64,000 nucleotides of DNA from Roseateles_B flavus (GCF_039872765.1 NZ_JBDPZC010000014.1:41751-105750), one strand, 5' to 3'; positions 26,107 to 35,485 are shown, counted from the stretch's first letter. Translations and numbers: made by a program. Notes: generated by a model not told the origin, from the letters alone.

Positions 26107-26697
26107 ACCCAGCAGGGCGGGCTTGAGGCTGGTGTCCACGGGCTTCTCGCCCAGCCAGATCTTCAGCACGGCGTTGTAGAAGCCGATGTCGGGCAGGGTC
26201 TCGCCCACAGTCTTGCCGTTGACGGCCATCACCATGCCGGTGCCGGGCACCCAGTCGGCCGTCAGGGTGTCGCCCTTCTTCATCGAGCCCACGTTGACGA
26301 AGACCTCGCCAAAGGCGCCCAGCTGGTTGACGAACTTGGAGCGCTCCGCCTTGTCGGTGTTGGCGGTGATGCCGGCCATGAAGGCCTGGCCGAAGTCCTC
26401 GCCGGTGACCTCGCGCAGCATGGTGATGGAGAAGCGCCGCGGCCCCTGCGATTCAAAGACACCGGCCGGCGTGGTCTGCTTCTCCGTGAGATAGAGGCCC
26501 ATCACGTAGACCTTGACGATCACCCGCGTGCGGATGCCGGCGCCATTGAGCTTCAGCTCCTTGCCGGCAACCTTGGCCGTGGGTTCGACGTTGACGCCGG
26601 CGACCTCCACCGCCTGTGCCGTCCAGGGCAGGGCCGCGGCCAGCAGGCCGGCGGCGACGAGGGTGCGGCGGGAGAGACGAGAGGGACAAAGACTCAT
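26095..26697 (-). CDS. Exported chalcone-isomerase-fold protein
   Basis: A 200-residue protein with an exported N-terminus (RRTLVAAGLLAAALPWTAQA). It has the bacterial chalcone-isomerase-like domain: LNGAGIRTRVIVKVYVMGLYL, RRFSITMLREVTGEDFGQAF and GFYNAVLKIWLGEKPVD. Bacterial homologues are periplasmic with unknown, probably lipid-binding, roles. It is not expected to be a flavonoid enzyme. It lies directly downstream of the chemoreceptor gene in the same orientation, 26 bases away. Confidence 0.85.
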   Translation of the reverse strand: MSLCPSRLSRRTLVAAGLLAAALPWTAQAVEVAGVNVEPTAKVAGKELKLNGAGIRTRVIVKVYVMGLYLTEKQTTPAGVFESQGPRRFSITMLREVTGEDFGQAFMAGITANTDKAERSKFVNQLGAFGEVFVNVGSMKKGDTLTADWVPGTGMVMAVNGKTVGETLPDIGFYNAVLKIWLGEKPVDTSLKPALLGGKT

Positions 26698-26723
26698 GGG
26701 CGCTCCTTGGTTCGAAGGGGATG

Positions 26724-28277
26724 TCAGCGGCGCTCGTCCAGCTGGAACAGGCTGACGACCTGCTCCAGGGAATCGGCCTGGCTCTTCATGGAATCAGCGG
26801 CGGCGGCCGCCTGCTCGACGAGGGCCGCGTTCTGCTGGGTGCTCTGGTCCATCTCGTGGATGGTACGCGTGACGCGCTCGATGCCCTCGGTCTGCGATTC
26901 GCTGGCCATGGAGATCTCGCCGATCACGGTGGTCATGCGCTGCACGCTGGCCACCACGCCGTCCATGGTCGAGCCCGCCTGCTGCACCAGCTGGCTGCCC
27001 TGGGCGACCTTCTCGACCGAGTCGCTGATCAGGCTCTTGATCTCCTTGGCGGCGCCGGCGCTGCGCTGGGCGAGGCTGCGCACCTCGGCGGCCACCACCG
27101 CGAAGCCGCGGCCCTGCTCGCCGGCCCGCGCGGCTTCCACCGCGGCATTCAGGGCGAGGATGTTGGTCTGGAAGGCGATGCCGTCGATGACGCTGATGAT
27201 GTCCACGATCTTCTTGGACGAGGCGTCGATCGAGCCCATGGTGCTCACCACGCGCGAGACCACCTCGCCGCCCTCGTGCGCCACCTGCGAGGCCTGCTGG
27301 GCCAGCTCGTTGGCCTGGTGGGCATTGCGGGCGTTGCGGCGCACGGTCTCGGTGAGTTCGTTCATCGAGTGCTTGGTCTGCTCCAGGGCCGCGGCCTGCG
27401 TCTCGGTGCGGGCCGACAGGTCCATGTTGCCGCTGGCGATCTCGGCGGAGGCCGAGGCGATGGACTCTGTGCCGTCTCGCACCTTGCCCACGATCTGCTT
27501 GAGCCCCTCGTTCATCTCGGCCAGGGCCTCCAGCAGCTGGCTGGTCTCGTCCTGGCCGCGGACCTCGATGCTGCTGCTCAGGTTGCCCGAGGCCACCTTG
27601 CGTGCCACGGCCACCGCGCCCCGCAGCGGGCCGACGATGCCGCGCGAGACCAGCACGCTGATCAGCACGCTGGCCGCGCTGGCGCACACGGCCAGCACGG
27701 CGATCACGGTGATGCTGCGGCTGGCCAGGGCCTGGGCATCGGCGCCGGCCTCGTCCATCTGCTTGTTCTGGGACTCGACGAACTTGTCCATCAGCGCGAG
27801 GTACTTGACCTGCAGCGCGCGCACGGAGAACAGGAACTTCAGCGTGGCCTGGTCCTTGTCGCCTTCGGCCACCAGCTTCACGAAGCCGGCCTGGGCCGGC
27901 ATGAACTTGCCGCGCACCTCGGTCATGGCCTTCAGCGCGGCCCGGCCCTCGTCGTCACTGACCAGCTGTTCCAGCGCCGCCATGGTCTTCTCGTGCGCCT
28001 GCAGCAGGCTCTGGACGGAGGCCAGTTCCTTCCTGACCTGCTCCTCGTTGGTCATGATCAGCGTGCTCATCATGCCGCGCGAGGCATCGCCCAGCTCGGC
28101 CTTGGCGCGGTTGGCCAGGTAGGTCTTCTGGAAACCAGCGTTGATGGCCTCGCTCACATCACGGCTGAGCGCGCGCGTGCCGGAGATCGCCATCCCGGCC
28201 ATCACCAGCAGCAGGACGATCACCACCCCAAAACCCAGGGTCAGACGCTGACCGATTCGCAGTGAACTGAACTTCAT
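26724..28277 (-). CDS. Methyl-accepting chemotaxis protein
   Basis: A 517-residue chemoreceptor. The first transmembrane helix is LTLGFGVVIVLLLVMAGMAI, followed by a four-helix-bundle periplasmic ligand domain (about residues 40-190). The second helix is ITVIAVLAVCASAASVLISV, then a HAMP linker and the cytoplasmic signalling domain with the hairpin tip around IDGIAFQTNILALNAAVEAA and GRGFAVVAAEVRSLAQRSA. It signals through CheW/CheA. The ATG at 28275-28277 is chosen because residues upstream in the longer frame are not receptor-like. No chemotaxis operon is adjacent. Confidence 0.92.
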   Translation of the reverse strand: MKFSSLRIGQRLTLGFGVVIVLLLVMAGMAISGTRALSRDVSEAINAGFQKTYLANRAKAELGDASRGMMSTLIMTNEEQVRKELASVQSLLQAHEKTMAALEQLVSDDEGRAALKAMTEVRGKFMPAQAGFVKLVAEGDKDQATLKFLFSVRALQVKYLALMDKFVESQNKQMDEAGADAQALASRSITVIAVLAVCASAASVLISVLVSRGIVGPLRGAVAVARKVASGNLSSSIEVRGQDETSQLLEALAEMNEGLKQIVGKVRDGTESIASASAEIASGNMDLSARTETQAAALEQTKHSMNELTETVRRNARNAHQANELAQQASQVAHEGGEVVSRVVSTMGSIDASSKKIVDIISVIDGIAFQTNILALNAAVEAARAGEQGRGFAVVAAEVRSLAQRSAGAAKEIKSLISDSVEKVAQGSQLVQQAGSTMDGVVASVQRMTTVIGEISMASESQTEGIERVTRTIHEMDQSTQQNAALVEQAAAAADSMKSQADSLEQVVSLFQLDERR

Positions 28278-28447
28278 CACGGCACACCTTCTCTGACGGA
28301 TGAGGCCGGCGCGGGGACGCGCGCACAGCCACCCCCCGGGAATGCGGGGGTCTTTCAGTCTTCCACAAGCGCGCCTTTCCGGTGGCACCAGCGACGTGAC
28401 TTTTGGCGCTGTTTTGGTGCCTGCAGCGCCCATTTGTGGCGCCTTCG

Positions 28448-28470
28448 TTACTTATGCGTTCCTGATGACG
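28448..28470 (+). promoter_or_regulatory. Direct-repeat regulator site upstream of kup
   Basis: TTACTTATGC at 28448 and TTCCTGATGA at 28459 are direct repeats with an 11-base period, 45 bases before the kup start. The 18-mer TATGCGTTCCTGATGACG within it is shared exactly with 25777-25794 next to the KdpE-like gene. Confidence 0.55.
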
Positions 28471-28514
28471 CCAAGGCGACAGTCCGGCCATCCCCACTGC
28501 CGGCTGCTGTGCCC

Positions 28515-30422
28515 ATGGCCTCCCAACTGCCTTCCCCGGCCCCCGACGGCCACGCGCCTCAGGGCCTGGCCGCCCTGACCCTCGGCGCCATCGGTGTCGT
28601 CTACGGCGACATCGGCACCAGTCCGCTCTACACGGTCAAGGAAATCTTCCTGCCGGCCACCGGCGTGACGCTGGCCGCGCCCAACATCATCGGCGCGGTG
28701 TCCACCATCCTCTGGGCGCTGATGCTGGTGGTCTCGCTCAAGTACGTGCTGCTGATCCTGCGCGCGGACAACCGCGGCGAGGGCGGCGGCCTGGCGTTGA
28801 CCGCTCTGGCCGCGCAGGCCGTGAAGGAGCGCCCGCAGCTGCGCGGCGTGCTGCTGCTGCTGGGCGTCTTCGGCGCCACCCTGTTCTATGGCGACAGCAT
28901 CATCACGCCGGCCGTGTCCGTGATGGGCGCCATCGAGGGCCTGGAGGTGATCACACCCTCGCTGAAGCCCCTGGTCCTGCCGCTGTCGCTGCTGATCCTG
29001 GTGGGGCTGTTCGTGATCCAGCGTTTCGGCACGGCGGTGGTCGGGCGGCTCTTCGGCCCGGTGATCACCCTGTGGTTCGCGGTGCTGGCCGGTATGGGCG
29101 TCTGGCACATCGCGCAGGAGCCCGGCATCCTGGCCGCCCTGAACCCCGTGCACGCCTGGCATTTCCTCACCGAGCGCGGCTGGCACCTCTTCGCCACCGT
29201 GGGCGCCGTCGTGCTGGCACTGACCGGCGCCGAGGCGCTCTATGCGGACATGGGCCACTTCGGCGCCCGCCCCATCCGCCTGGCCTGGACCGGCCTGGTC
29301 CTGCCCTCCCTGGCGCTTAACTACATGGGCCAGGGCGCCCTGCTGCTCAAGGACCCCGGCGCCATCGAGAACCCCTTCTACCGGCTCTTTCCCGAAAGCG
29401 CGCTGCTGCCCGCCGTGGTGCTGGCGGCCCTGGCGGCGGTGATCGCCTCGCAGGCCGTGATCTCGGGCGCCTATTCCATGACCAAGCAGGCCATCCAGCT
29501 GGGCTTCCTGCCCCGCATGGAGGTGCGCAACACCTCGGCCCGCGAGGCCGGCCAGATCTACATGCCCGGCGTCAACTGGGCCCTGCTGGCGGGCGTGCTG
29601 GCGGCCGTGCTCTTCTTCGGCAGCTCCTCGGCCCTGGCCGGCGCCTACGGCATCGCCGTGACCCTGACCATGATGATCACCACGGTACTGACCTTCTTCG
29701 TGGTGCGCCACGGCTGGGGCCTGCCGGCGCCCGTGGCCTACGGGGCCACGCTGTTCTTCCTGGCCCTGGACGGCCTGCTGGTGGCCGGCTGCGCGATCAA
29801 GTTCCTGGACGGCGGCTGGTTCCCCCTGGCCATGGGCGGCCTGCTCTTCCTGGTGATGAGCACCTGGGCGCGCGGCCGCAAGCTCCTGATGCAGGGCATC
29901 CAGCGCGACGGCCTGGCCCTGCTGCCCTTCCTGCAGGGCATCGCCGCCAGCGACAGCGGCGTGCACCGCGCCAGCCGCACGGCGGTCTATGCCGTGGCCA
30001 ACCCGGACACCGTGCCCCAGGCCCTGCTGCACAACCTCAAGCACAACCAGGTGCTGCACGAGCAGAACCTGATCCTGACCGTGGTCTACGCCGAGCGGCC
30101 CCATGTGCCTGAAGGCGAGCGCGTGGAGCTGGCGCCGCTGGTGCCGGGCTTCTGGCGCGTGACCCTGCATTTCGGATTCATGGATGCGCCCGACGTGCCG
30201 GCCGCCCTGGCCCTGTGCAAGCCCCTGGGCCTGGAGGTACCGTCCTTCGAGACCAGCTACTTCCTCAGCCGCGAGACCGTGGTGCCCACGCCCGGCTCCG
30301 GCATGGCCCACTGGCGCGAGCGCCTCTTCGCCACGCTGAGCCGCAATGCCGGCAGCGCCGCGGAGTACTTCCGCCTGCCGGACAACGCCGTGGTGGAGCT
30401 GGGCACGCGGGTGCAGATCTGA
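28515..30422 (+). CDS. kup: Kup-family potassium uptake protein
   Basis: A 635-residue, twelve-helix K+/H+ symporter, close to the 622 residues of E. coli Kup. The signature GAIGVVYGDIGTSPLYTVKEIF starts the first helix. SGAYSMTKQAIQLGFLPRM marks the conserved central block, and a soluble C-terminal domain of about 170 residues follows. The ATG at 28515 is favoured because the extra N-terminal residues in the longer frame are not conserved. The upstream direct repeats suggest control by the KdpE-like regulator encoded 2.8 kb away. Confidence 0.92.
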   Translation: MASQLPSPAPDGHAPQGLAALTLGAIGVVYGDIGTSPLYTVKEIFLPATGVTLAAPNIIGAVSTILWALMLVVSLKYVLLILRADNRGEGGGLALTALAAQAVKERPQLRGVLLLLGVFGATLFYGDSIITPAVSVMGAIEGLEVITPSLKPLVLPLSLLILVGLFVIQRFGTAVVGRLFGPVITLWFAVLAGMGVWHIAQEPGILAALNPVHAWHFLTERGWHLFATVGAVVLALTGAEALYADMGHFGARPIRLAWTGLVLPSLALNYMGQGALLLKDPGAIENPFYRLFPESALLPAVVLAALAAVIASQAVISGAYSMTKQAIQLGFLPRMEVRNTSAREAGQIYMPGVNWALLAGVLAAVLFFGSSSALAGAYGIAVTLTMMITTVLTFFVVRHGWGLPAPVAYGATLFFLALDGLLVAGCAIKFLDGGWFPLAMGGLLFLVMSTWARGRKLLMQGIQRDGLALLPFLQGIAASDSGVHRASRTAVYAVANPDTVPQALLHNLKHNQVLHEQNLILTVVYAERPHVPEGERVELAPLVPGFWRVTLHFGFMDAPDVPAALALCKPLGLEVPSFETSYFLSRETVVPTPGSGMAHWRERLFATLSRNAGSAAEYFRLPDNAVVELGTRVQI

Positions 30423-30462
30423 GCGGATGACGCTCGAGCGGACCTCAGGGAGGAGGTCGCAG

Positions 30463-30503
30463 ACGCCGGCCCGGTGTGTCCTTCGCAGGGGCCGGGCCGG
30501 CGT
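30463..30503. terminator. Long hairpin between kup and the ParB-like gene
   Basis: ACGCCGGCCCGG (30463-30474) and CCGGGCCGGCGT (30492-30503) are a perfect 12-base inverted repeat with a 17-base loop. No T run follows, so it may be a Rho-assisted terminator or an mRNA-stabilising 3' structure for kup. Confidence 0.5.
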
Positions 30504-30568
30504 GCCTGCGTGCCGACTGCCTACAATCGCGGCCCGCAGAATCTGTTGTACCCGTCCCCGCGCCCGTC

Positions 30569-31432
30569 ATGAACATCATCGTCAAGGAAGAACTCAAGGC
30601 CTATATCGACCCGCTGACGCCCGAGGAGCATGAGGCCCTGGAGCGCAGCATCCTGGCCGAGGGCTGCCGCGACGCCCTGGTGCTGTGGGGCGATGTGCTG
30701 GTGGACGGGCACAACCGCTACGGCATCTGCCAGAAGCACGGCCTGCCCTTCCAGACGATCCAGCATCCGCACTTCAAGTCCATGGAGGACGTGCACCTGT
30801 GGATGATCGACCAGCACCTGGGCCGCCGCAGCGTCTCCGACTTCCAGCGCGGCGTGCTCGCCCTGCGCAAGAAGGAGATCCTGACGGAGCGCCGCAGCCG
30901 CAAGCTGGCCGAGAGCGCCGAGCAAATGGCCTCTCAGACGGCCTCGGGCGACGCCGGCGCGGCCGATGCCGCCGAGGCGCCCTGGGACGGCCAGGCCGAG
31001 CTGCCGCCCGTGCCCGCCCTGAACACCCGCGAGGCGGTGGCCCGGGCCGCCCGCATCAGTGCGGCCCAGGTCCAGCAGATCGAGAAGATCCAGAAGAGCG
31101 CCGCCCCCGAGCTGGTGGCCGCCGTGCGCGCCGGCACCGTCTCGCTCAACACCGCGGCCACCGTGGCCGCCCTGCCGGTGGAAGAGCAGCAGGCCGTCGT
31201 GGCCGCCGGCAAGGACGAGATCAAGCAGGCGGCCAAGCGCGTGCGCCAGTCCAAGGCCAAGCCCAAGGAGGGCGCGGCCGAGGGTGACGAGAAGCTCAAC
31301 AGCGCCGGCCTGCCGCCCGTGACCGCCGAGTCCGCCACCGAAGCCCAGATCAAGGCCCTGCAGGCCCGCGTGGCGGAGCTGGAAGCCGAGAACGCCGCGC
31401 TGCGCGGCCAGCTGGCGGCGCTCCAGGGCTGA
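30569..31432 (+). CDS. ParB-like N-terminal-domain protein with coiled-coil tail
   Basis: A 287-residue protein. Residues 1-75 form a ParB/Srx-like nuclease or CTP-binding fold, with LVDGHNRYGICQKHGLPFQT as the key motif. The middle resembles the ParB HTH region (REAVARAARISAAQVQQIEK). The C-terminus is Lys/Ala-rich and then a leucine-repeat coiled coil (LQARVAELEAENAALRGQL). No parA lies next to it, so a plasmid-type partition role is not supported. It is probably a solitary chromosomal DNA-binding protein. Confidence 0.75.
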   Translation: MNIIVKEELKAYIDPLTPEEHEALERSILAEGCRDALVLWGDVLVDGHNRYGICQKHGLPFQTIQHPHFKSMEDVHLWMIDQHLGRRSVSDFQRGVLALRKKEILTERRSRKLAESAEQMASQTASGDAGAADAAEAPWDGQAELPPVPALNTREAVARAARISAAQVQQIEKIQKSAAPELVAAVRAGTVSLNTAATVAALPVEEQQAVVAAGKDEIKQAAKRVRQSKAKPKEGAAEGDEKLNSAGLPPVTAESATEAQIKALQARVAELEAENAALRGQLAALQG

Positions 31433-31464
31433 GCGGGATCCAGCGGCGGGGGCACGACCTGGCA

Positions 31465-31483
31465 CCAGGCAAGACCTGGCCCC
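31465..31483 (-). repeat. REP-like motif, reverse orientation
   Basis: CCAGGCAAGACCTGGCCCC is the reverse complement of GGGGCCAGGTCTTGCCTGG, a variant of the dispersed motif. It lies in the gap between the ParB-like gene and the convergent flavin reductase gene. Confidence 0.55.
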
Positions 31484-31496
31484 AGGCCCCCTGCGC

Positions 31497-32036
31497 TCAG
31501 ATCGGCAGTTCGGTGTAGTAGCGCCCGCCGTGGAAGATCAGCGGCTGGGCCTGGGGCGTCACGCTGCAGCGCTCCACCTCGCCCACGAAGATGACGTGGT
31601 CGCCCTCTTCATACTGGCTGCGGTTGGCGCATTCGAAGACCGCCGCGCAGCCCTGCAGCACCGGCACGCCGCCCGCCCCCTCGCTCCAGGCCTGGCCGGC
31701 GAAGCGGTCGATGTCGCGGGTGGCGAAGCGCTGGGCCAGGGCCTTCTGGTCGGCCGCCAGGATGTGGATGGCGTAATGCGAACCCCGGCTGAACACCGGC
31801 ATGGACCCGGCGCGGCGGGCCAGGCTCCACAGCACCAGGGGCGGGGACAGCGAGACGCTGTTGAAGGAGTTGGCCGTCAGCCCCACCAGCGCGCCGTCCC
31901 CGGAGCGGGCGGTCACGATGCACACACCGGTGGCGAACAGGCCCAGGGCGGCACGGAACTGCTGGGCATCGGCCGGGTCGGCCGCGGTGCCGGGGGCGTC
32001 GGCCGGGCTTGTCGGAAGCGCAGGTGGAATTGACAT
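31497..32036 (-). CDS. Flavin reductase-like FMN-binding protein
   Basis: A 179-residue split-barrel flavoprotein of the HpaC type. RAALGLFATGVCIVTARSG, GLTANSFNSVSLSPPLVLWSL and the later CANRSQYEEGDHVIFVGEVE are the family blocks. It reduces FMN or FAD with NAD(P)H, usually for a partner monooxygenase. No monooxygenase gene is adjacent, so the partner is unknown. The ATG at 32034-32036 is preferred over the longer frame, whose N-terminus is low-complexity. Confidence 0.87.
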   Translation of the reverse strand: MSIPPALPTSPADAPGTAADPADAQQFRAALGLFATGVCIVTARSGDGALVGLTANSFNSVSLSPPLVLWSLARRAGSMPVFSRGSHYAIHILAADQKALAQRFATRDIDRFAGQAWSEGAGGVPVLQGCAAVFECANRSQYEEGDHVIFVGEVERCSVTPQAQPLIFHGGRYYTELPI

Positions 32037-32162
32037 GCATCTATTGTCGCCGGCCTGCCATGCCTTCGGGGGCGCCGGGAAATGGGCGTCGTCCGGGCCC
32101 GACTTCGTCAAAGATTGCGCTGGCTCAGAGCGTTTCCGGCGTGACCCGGGTCCACTGCAGGC

Positions 32163-32657
32163 GTGGATACGCAGCGCCCTTCCCCCTCCAGCAGCGCCGG
32201 CACCTGGCCGGTCCTGCCGCCCCTGCCCGTCGCCTTGACGCCGGCGGGGCCGACGGGCCTGTCCGGTCCCTGCGAGCTGTGGTTGCTGGACGGCAGCCAG
32301 CTGCAGGGCTGCCTGAGCGCCTTCCACGACGGCGACCTGGCCCTGGACCTGGTGCTGCCCGGCCAGCGCCGCCCCCTGTGCGTGCCGGTGGGCCGGCTGC
32401 AGTACCTTCACCTGGACACCCTGCCAGAGACCCAGGACGGCCTGGGCGAGCTTCACGGCCCGCGCGTGGCCGTGCACGGTCCGGCCTCGGAGCCCCTGGT
32501 GGCCGAGTGCCTGGGCGAGCGGACCGTCTCCGGCGGCCACTGGCTGCTGCTGCGCACCGCGCCGGGCCGCGTCGGCCAGTGGTTCCTGCCGCGGCACCGG
32601 GCGGTGAGCCTGCGCTGCCTGGAGTCGGGCCCGCCGCCCGGCACGCCGCTCAGCTGA
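32163..32657 (+). CDS. Protein of unknown function, 164 residues
   Basis: A frame starting at GTG (32163). After a Pro/Ser/Thr-rich N-terminus of about 35 residues it has a compact beta-rich domain: CELWLLDGSQLQGCLSAF, LVLPGQRRPLCVPVGRLQYL, then a second half with repeated strand-like segments. The pattern is like the small beta-barrel appendages found beside type II/IV secretion ATPases, but no assignment is made. It sits between the flavin reductase (divergent) and ampG (58 bases downstream). Confidence 0.55.
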   Translation: MDTQRPSPSSSAGTWPVLPPLPVALTPAGPTGLSGPCELWLLDGSQLQGCLSAFHDGDLALDLVLPGQRRPLCVPVGRLQYLHLDTLPETQDGLGELHGPRVAVHGPASEPLVAECLGERTVSGGHWLLLRTAPGRVGQWFLPRHRAVSLRCLESGPPPGTPLS

Positions 32658-32715
32658 GCCCCGTCGAGGCCCTGCCCGGGGCCGGGATCCGTACCCCGCC
32701 CCTAGAATCCGCGCC

Positions 32716-34326
32716 ATGCCCCTGTCTCCCGCCCCCGTGGCGCCTTCGGCAGCGCCCGGCCTGGCGGCGCGGCTGCAGAGCGTCTACCGCCTCGCCGTCG
32801 TCACCCTGCTGGGCTTTGCTTCGGGCCTGCCGCTGTCCCTGACCGGGCCCACGATGCAGGCCTGGCTGAGCGGGGAGGGCATCGACCTCGCCACCATCGG
32901 CGTGCTGAGCCTGGTGGGCCTGCCCTACACCTTCAAGTTCCTGTGGGCCCCCCTGATGGACCGCTTCGAGCTGCCCCTGCTGGGGCGGCGTCGCGGCTGG
33001 ATGGTGCTGACCCAGCTGGCCCTGGCGGGCCTGATGATGGCCATGGCGGCGGTCTCGCCGTCCGCCAGCACCCACCTCTTCGCCTTGCTGGCGCTGGGCG
33101 TGGCCTTTGCCTCGGCGGCCCAGGACATCGTCATCGACGCCTACCGGACCGACGTGCTGCTGCCCGCCGAGCGCGGCCTGGGCGCCTCGCTGAATGTGGC
33201 GGGCTACCGCCTGGCCATGATCGTCTCCGGCGGCCTGACCTTCATCTGGGTGGATCCGCAGCAGGGCGGTGGCTGGACCTGGCCCCAGGTCTACCGGGCC
33301 ATGGCCTGGCTCATGGTGGTGGCGGCCGTGGCCTCGGTGCTGCTGGTGCCGCGCCTGCGCCAGTCCCGGGCACCACAGAGCGTGGCCCAGCACGATGTGC
33401 AGGGCTTCCTGCTGGTGCTGGCCACGGTGGCGGCCGGCGCCACGGCGGTCAATCTGCTGCTGGCGCCCGCGCTGCGCGAGGCCCTGGCCCCGCTGTGGGC
33501 CAGCACCCGTCTGCCTGCCCCGCTGGCCGGCAAGTGGACGGACTTCCTCACCCTGCTCGTGGGCATCGCCCTGATCGGCCCGGCGGCGCTGTGGGCCGCG
33601 CGCCGGGCACGCTTCGAGACCCTGCTGAACAGCCTGGGCAACTACTTCGCCCAGCCCGGCGCCATGGCCTTCCTGGCGCTGATCGTGCTCTACAAGCTGG
33701 GTGACGCCTTCGCCCAGGCCCTGCTGACGCCCTTCTTCCTCAAGGGCATGCACTTCAGCACGGCCGAGATCGGCGTGGCCTACAAGGTGATCGGCATGTG
33801 GCTGAGCATCCTGGGCGCGCTGCTGGGCGGGGCGCTGATGCTCAAGCTGCGGCTGTGGCGCTCCCTCCTGCTCTTCGGCTGCCTGCAGACCCTCAGCGCC
33901 CTGGGCCTGTGGTGGCTGGCGCAGGCCGGACCGGGGCAGCTCGGGCGTATCGTCATGCCGGCCTTCGACTGGGGCTTCGTCAAGCTGGCCCAGGCCACAC
34001 CGGTGGATGTGAGCCTGATGCTGGCCGTGGCCAATGAGAACCTCTGCGGCGGCATGGCCACCGCGGCCCTGCTGGCGCTGCTGATGAGCCTGTGCAACCA
34101 GCGCTTCACGGCCACGCAGTTCGCCCTGCTCTCGGCCTTCGCCATGGTGGGCCGGGTCTGGGTGGGACCGCTGGCCGGCGTGCTGGCGGAGTCCATCGGC
34201 TGGCCGGACTTCTTCATCGTGGCCTTTGTGCTGGGCCTGCCGGCCCTGCTGATGCTGCTGGGGCCGCTGCGCCGGGCCATCCTGGCCCTTGAAGTGGCAC
34301 CGGACGACGCCACCTCAGGCACTTGA
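32716..34326 (+). CDS. ampG: AmpG-type muropeptide permease (MFS)
   Basis: A 536-residue inner-membrane transporter of the major facilitator superfamily. The opening block LLGFASGLPLSLTGPTMQAW, then GLPYTFKFLWAPLMDRFELP, and the later AQDIVIDAYRTDVL are characteristic of AmpG. It imports anhydromuropeptides from the periplasm for cell-wall recycling and so indirectly signals beta-lactam stress. It is longer than the 491-residue E. coli AmpG owing to longer loops. No ampR, ampC or ampD is in view. Confidence 0.88.
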   Translation: MPLSPAPVAPSAAPGLAARLQSVYRLAVVTLLGFASGLPLSLTGPTMQAWLSGEGIDLATIGVLSLVGLPYTFKFLWAPLMDRFELPLLGRRRGWMVLTQLALAGLMMAMAAVSPSASTHLFALLALGVAFASAAQDIVIDAYRTDVLLPAERGLGASLNVAGYRLAMIVSGGLTFIWVDPQQGGGWTWPQVYRAMAWLMVVAAVASVLLVPRLRQSRAPQSVAQHDVQGFLLVLATVAAGATAVNLLLAPALREALAPLWASTRLPAPLAGKWTDFLTLLVGIALIGPAALWAARRARFETLLNSLGNYFAQPGAMAFLALIVLYKLGDAFAQALLTPFFLKGMHFSTAEIGVAYKVIGMWLSILGALLGGALMLKLRLWRSLLLFGCLQTLSALGLWWLAQAGPGQLGRIVMPAFDWGFVKLAQATPVDVSLMLAVANENLCGGMATAALLALLMSLCNQRFTATQFALLSAFAMVGRVWVGPLAGVLAESIGWPDFFIVAFVLGLPALLMLLGPLRRAILALEVAPDDATSGT

Positions 34327-34525
34327 GCCCCTGCTTCCCGGCTGGCCTGAAACTTGCCGTTCGCCGCCAGGCTCCGCCGCGATGACCGGTGGTCGCATGG
34401 ACAAGGCGTCGGGGCGTCGGGGCGGCGGATTCTCCACGCGGCCTGACCGTTGGCGGCGCGCTGTGTACAGTCGATGCCTGGCGTCCAGGCATGGGTCTGA
34501 CCGGCCCGGTCGCGCCAAGACTTGC

Positions 34526-35485
34526 ATGACCATGAACGAATTCATCCTCCACCACCAACTCCCCCTGGACGGCGTGCCGTCCTACGGTTTCGGCCGCTGC
34601 GACTGCGCGGGCTGTGCGCCCCGGCAGCCCGCCCGCCGGCTCTTCACCGGCCTGCTGGGCCTGGGCGCCCTGGGCGTGGCCGCCCCGGCGCTGGCTCGCG
34701 AGGGCGTGGAGGTGGGGGAGAAGAGCTGGGCCACCAAGCTGGTCTCGGCCGAGCAGGTGGAGACCGCGGCGGCCCAGCAGTACGCGCAGACCATGCGCCA
34801 GGCGGCCCAGCAGCGGGCCCTGGCGCCGGCCAACCATCCGCAGGTGATCCGCCTGCGCGCCATTGCCCAGCGCATCATTCCCTTCGCCCTGCCGTGGAAC
34901 CCGCGGGCCCAGGGCTGGAAGTGGGAGATCAACCTGATCGGCAGCGCCCAGCTCAATGCCTACTGCATGCCCGGGGGCAAGATCGCCTTCTATTACGGCA
35001 TCCTGGAGAAGCTGCAGCTCAGCGACGACGAGGTCGCGATGATCATGGGCCACGAGGTGGCCCACGCCTTGCGCGAACATGCCCGCGAGCGCATGGGCAA
35101 GGGGGCGGCCACGCGCCTGGGCGCCGGCCTCATCTCCGGACTGCTGGGCCTGGGCAATGTGGGCGATACCGTGGTCAATATCGGTGCCCAGCTGGCCACG
35201 CTCAAGTTCGGCCGCGAGGACGAGACCGAGGCCGACCTGGTCGGCATGGAGCTGGCCGCCCGCGCCGGCTACAACCCGGCGGCTGGCGTGAGCCTCTGGC
35301 AGAAGATGGGCCAGGCGTCCTCGGGGGCGCCGCCACAGTGGCTGTCCACCCACCCGGCAGGGACCACGCGCATCAAGGACATCGAGGCCAATCTGCCCAA
35401 GGTGCAGGGCCTGTACGAGCGCGCGCCCAGGCCCGCCGAGCGCTTCGAGCCCGCTCCGCCGCTGAAGAGCCGCAGCGCCAACTGA
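34526..35485 (+). CDS. M48-family zinc metallopeptidase
   Basis: A 319-residue exported peptidase. The N-terminus holds a Cys-rich motif (GRCDCAGCAP) and a hydrophobic segment LFTGLLGLGALGVAAPALA preceded by RR, so it may be a signal or anchor. The active site is GHEVAHALREH (H176, E177, H180) with a likely third ligand in EDETEADLVGMELA. This makes it an Oma1/BepA/LoiP-like protease, probably in periplasmic quality control. ATGs at 34526 and 34532 are both possible starts. Confidence 0.87.
   Translation: MTMNEFILHHQLPLDGVPSYGFGRCDCAGCAPRQPARRLFTGLLGLGALGVAAPALAREGVEVGEKSWATKLVSAEQVETAAAQQYAQTMRQAAQQRALAPANHPQVIRLRAIAQRIIPFALPWNPRAQGWKWEINLIGSAQLNAYCMPGGKIAFYYGILEKLQLSDDEVAMIMGHEVAHALREHARERMGKGAATRLGAGLISGLLGLGNVGDTVVNIGAQLATLKFGREDETEADLVGMELAARAGYNPAAGVSLWQKMGQASSGAPPQWLSTHPAGTTRIKDIEANLPKVQGLYERAPRPAERFEPAPPLKSRSAN

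Noticed and set aside
30569..31432. Plasmid partition locus
   Set aside because: A ParB-like domain is present, but there is no ParA-type ATPase, replication gene or parS-like repeat beside it, and the surrounding genes are chromosomal.
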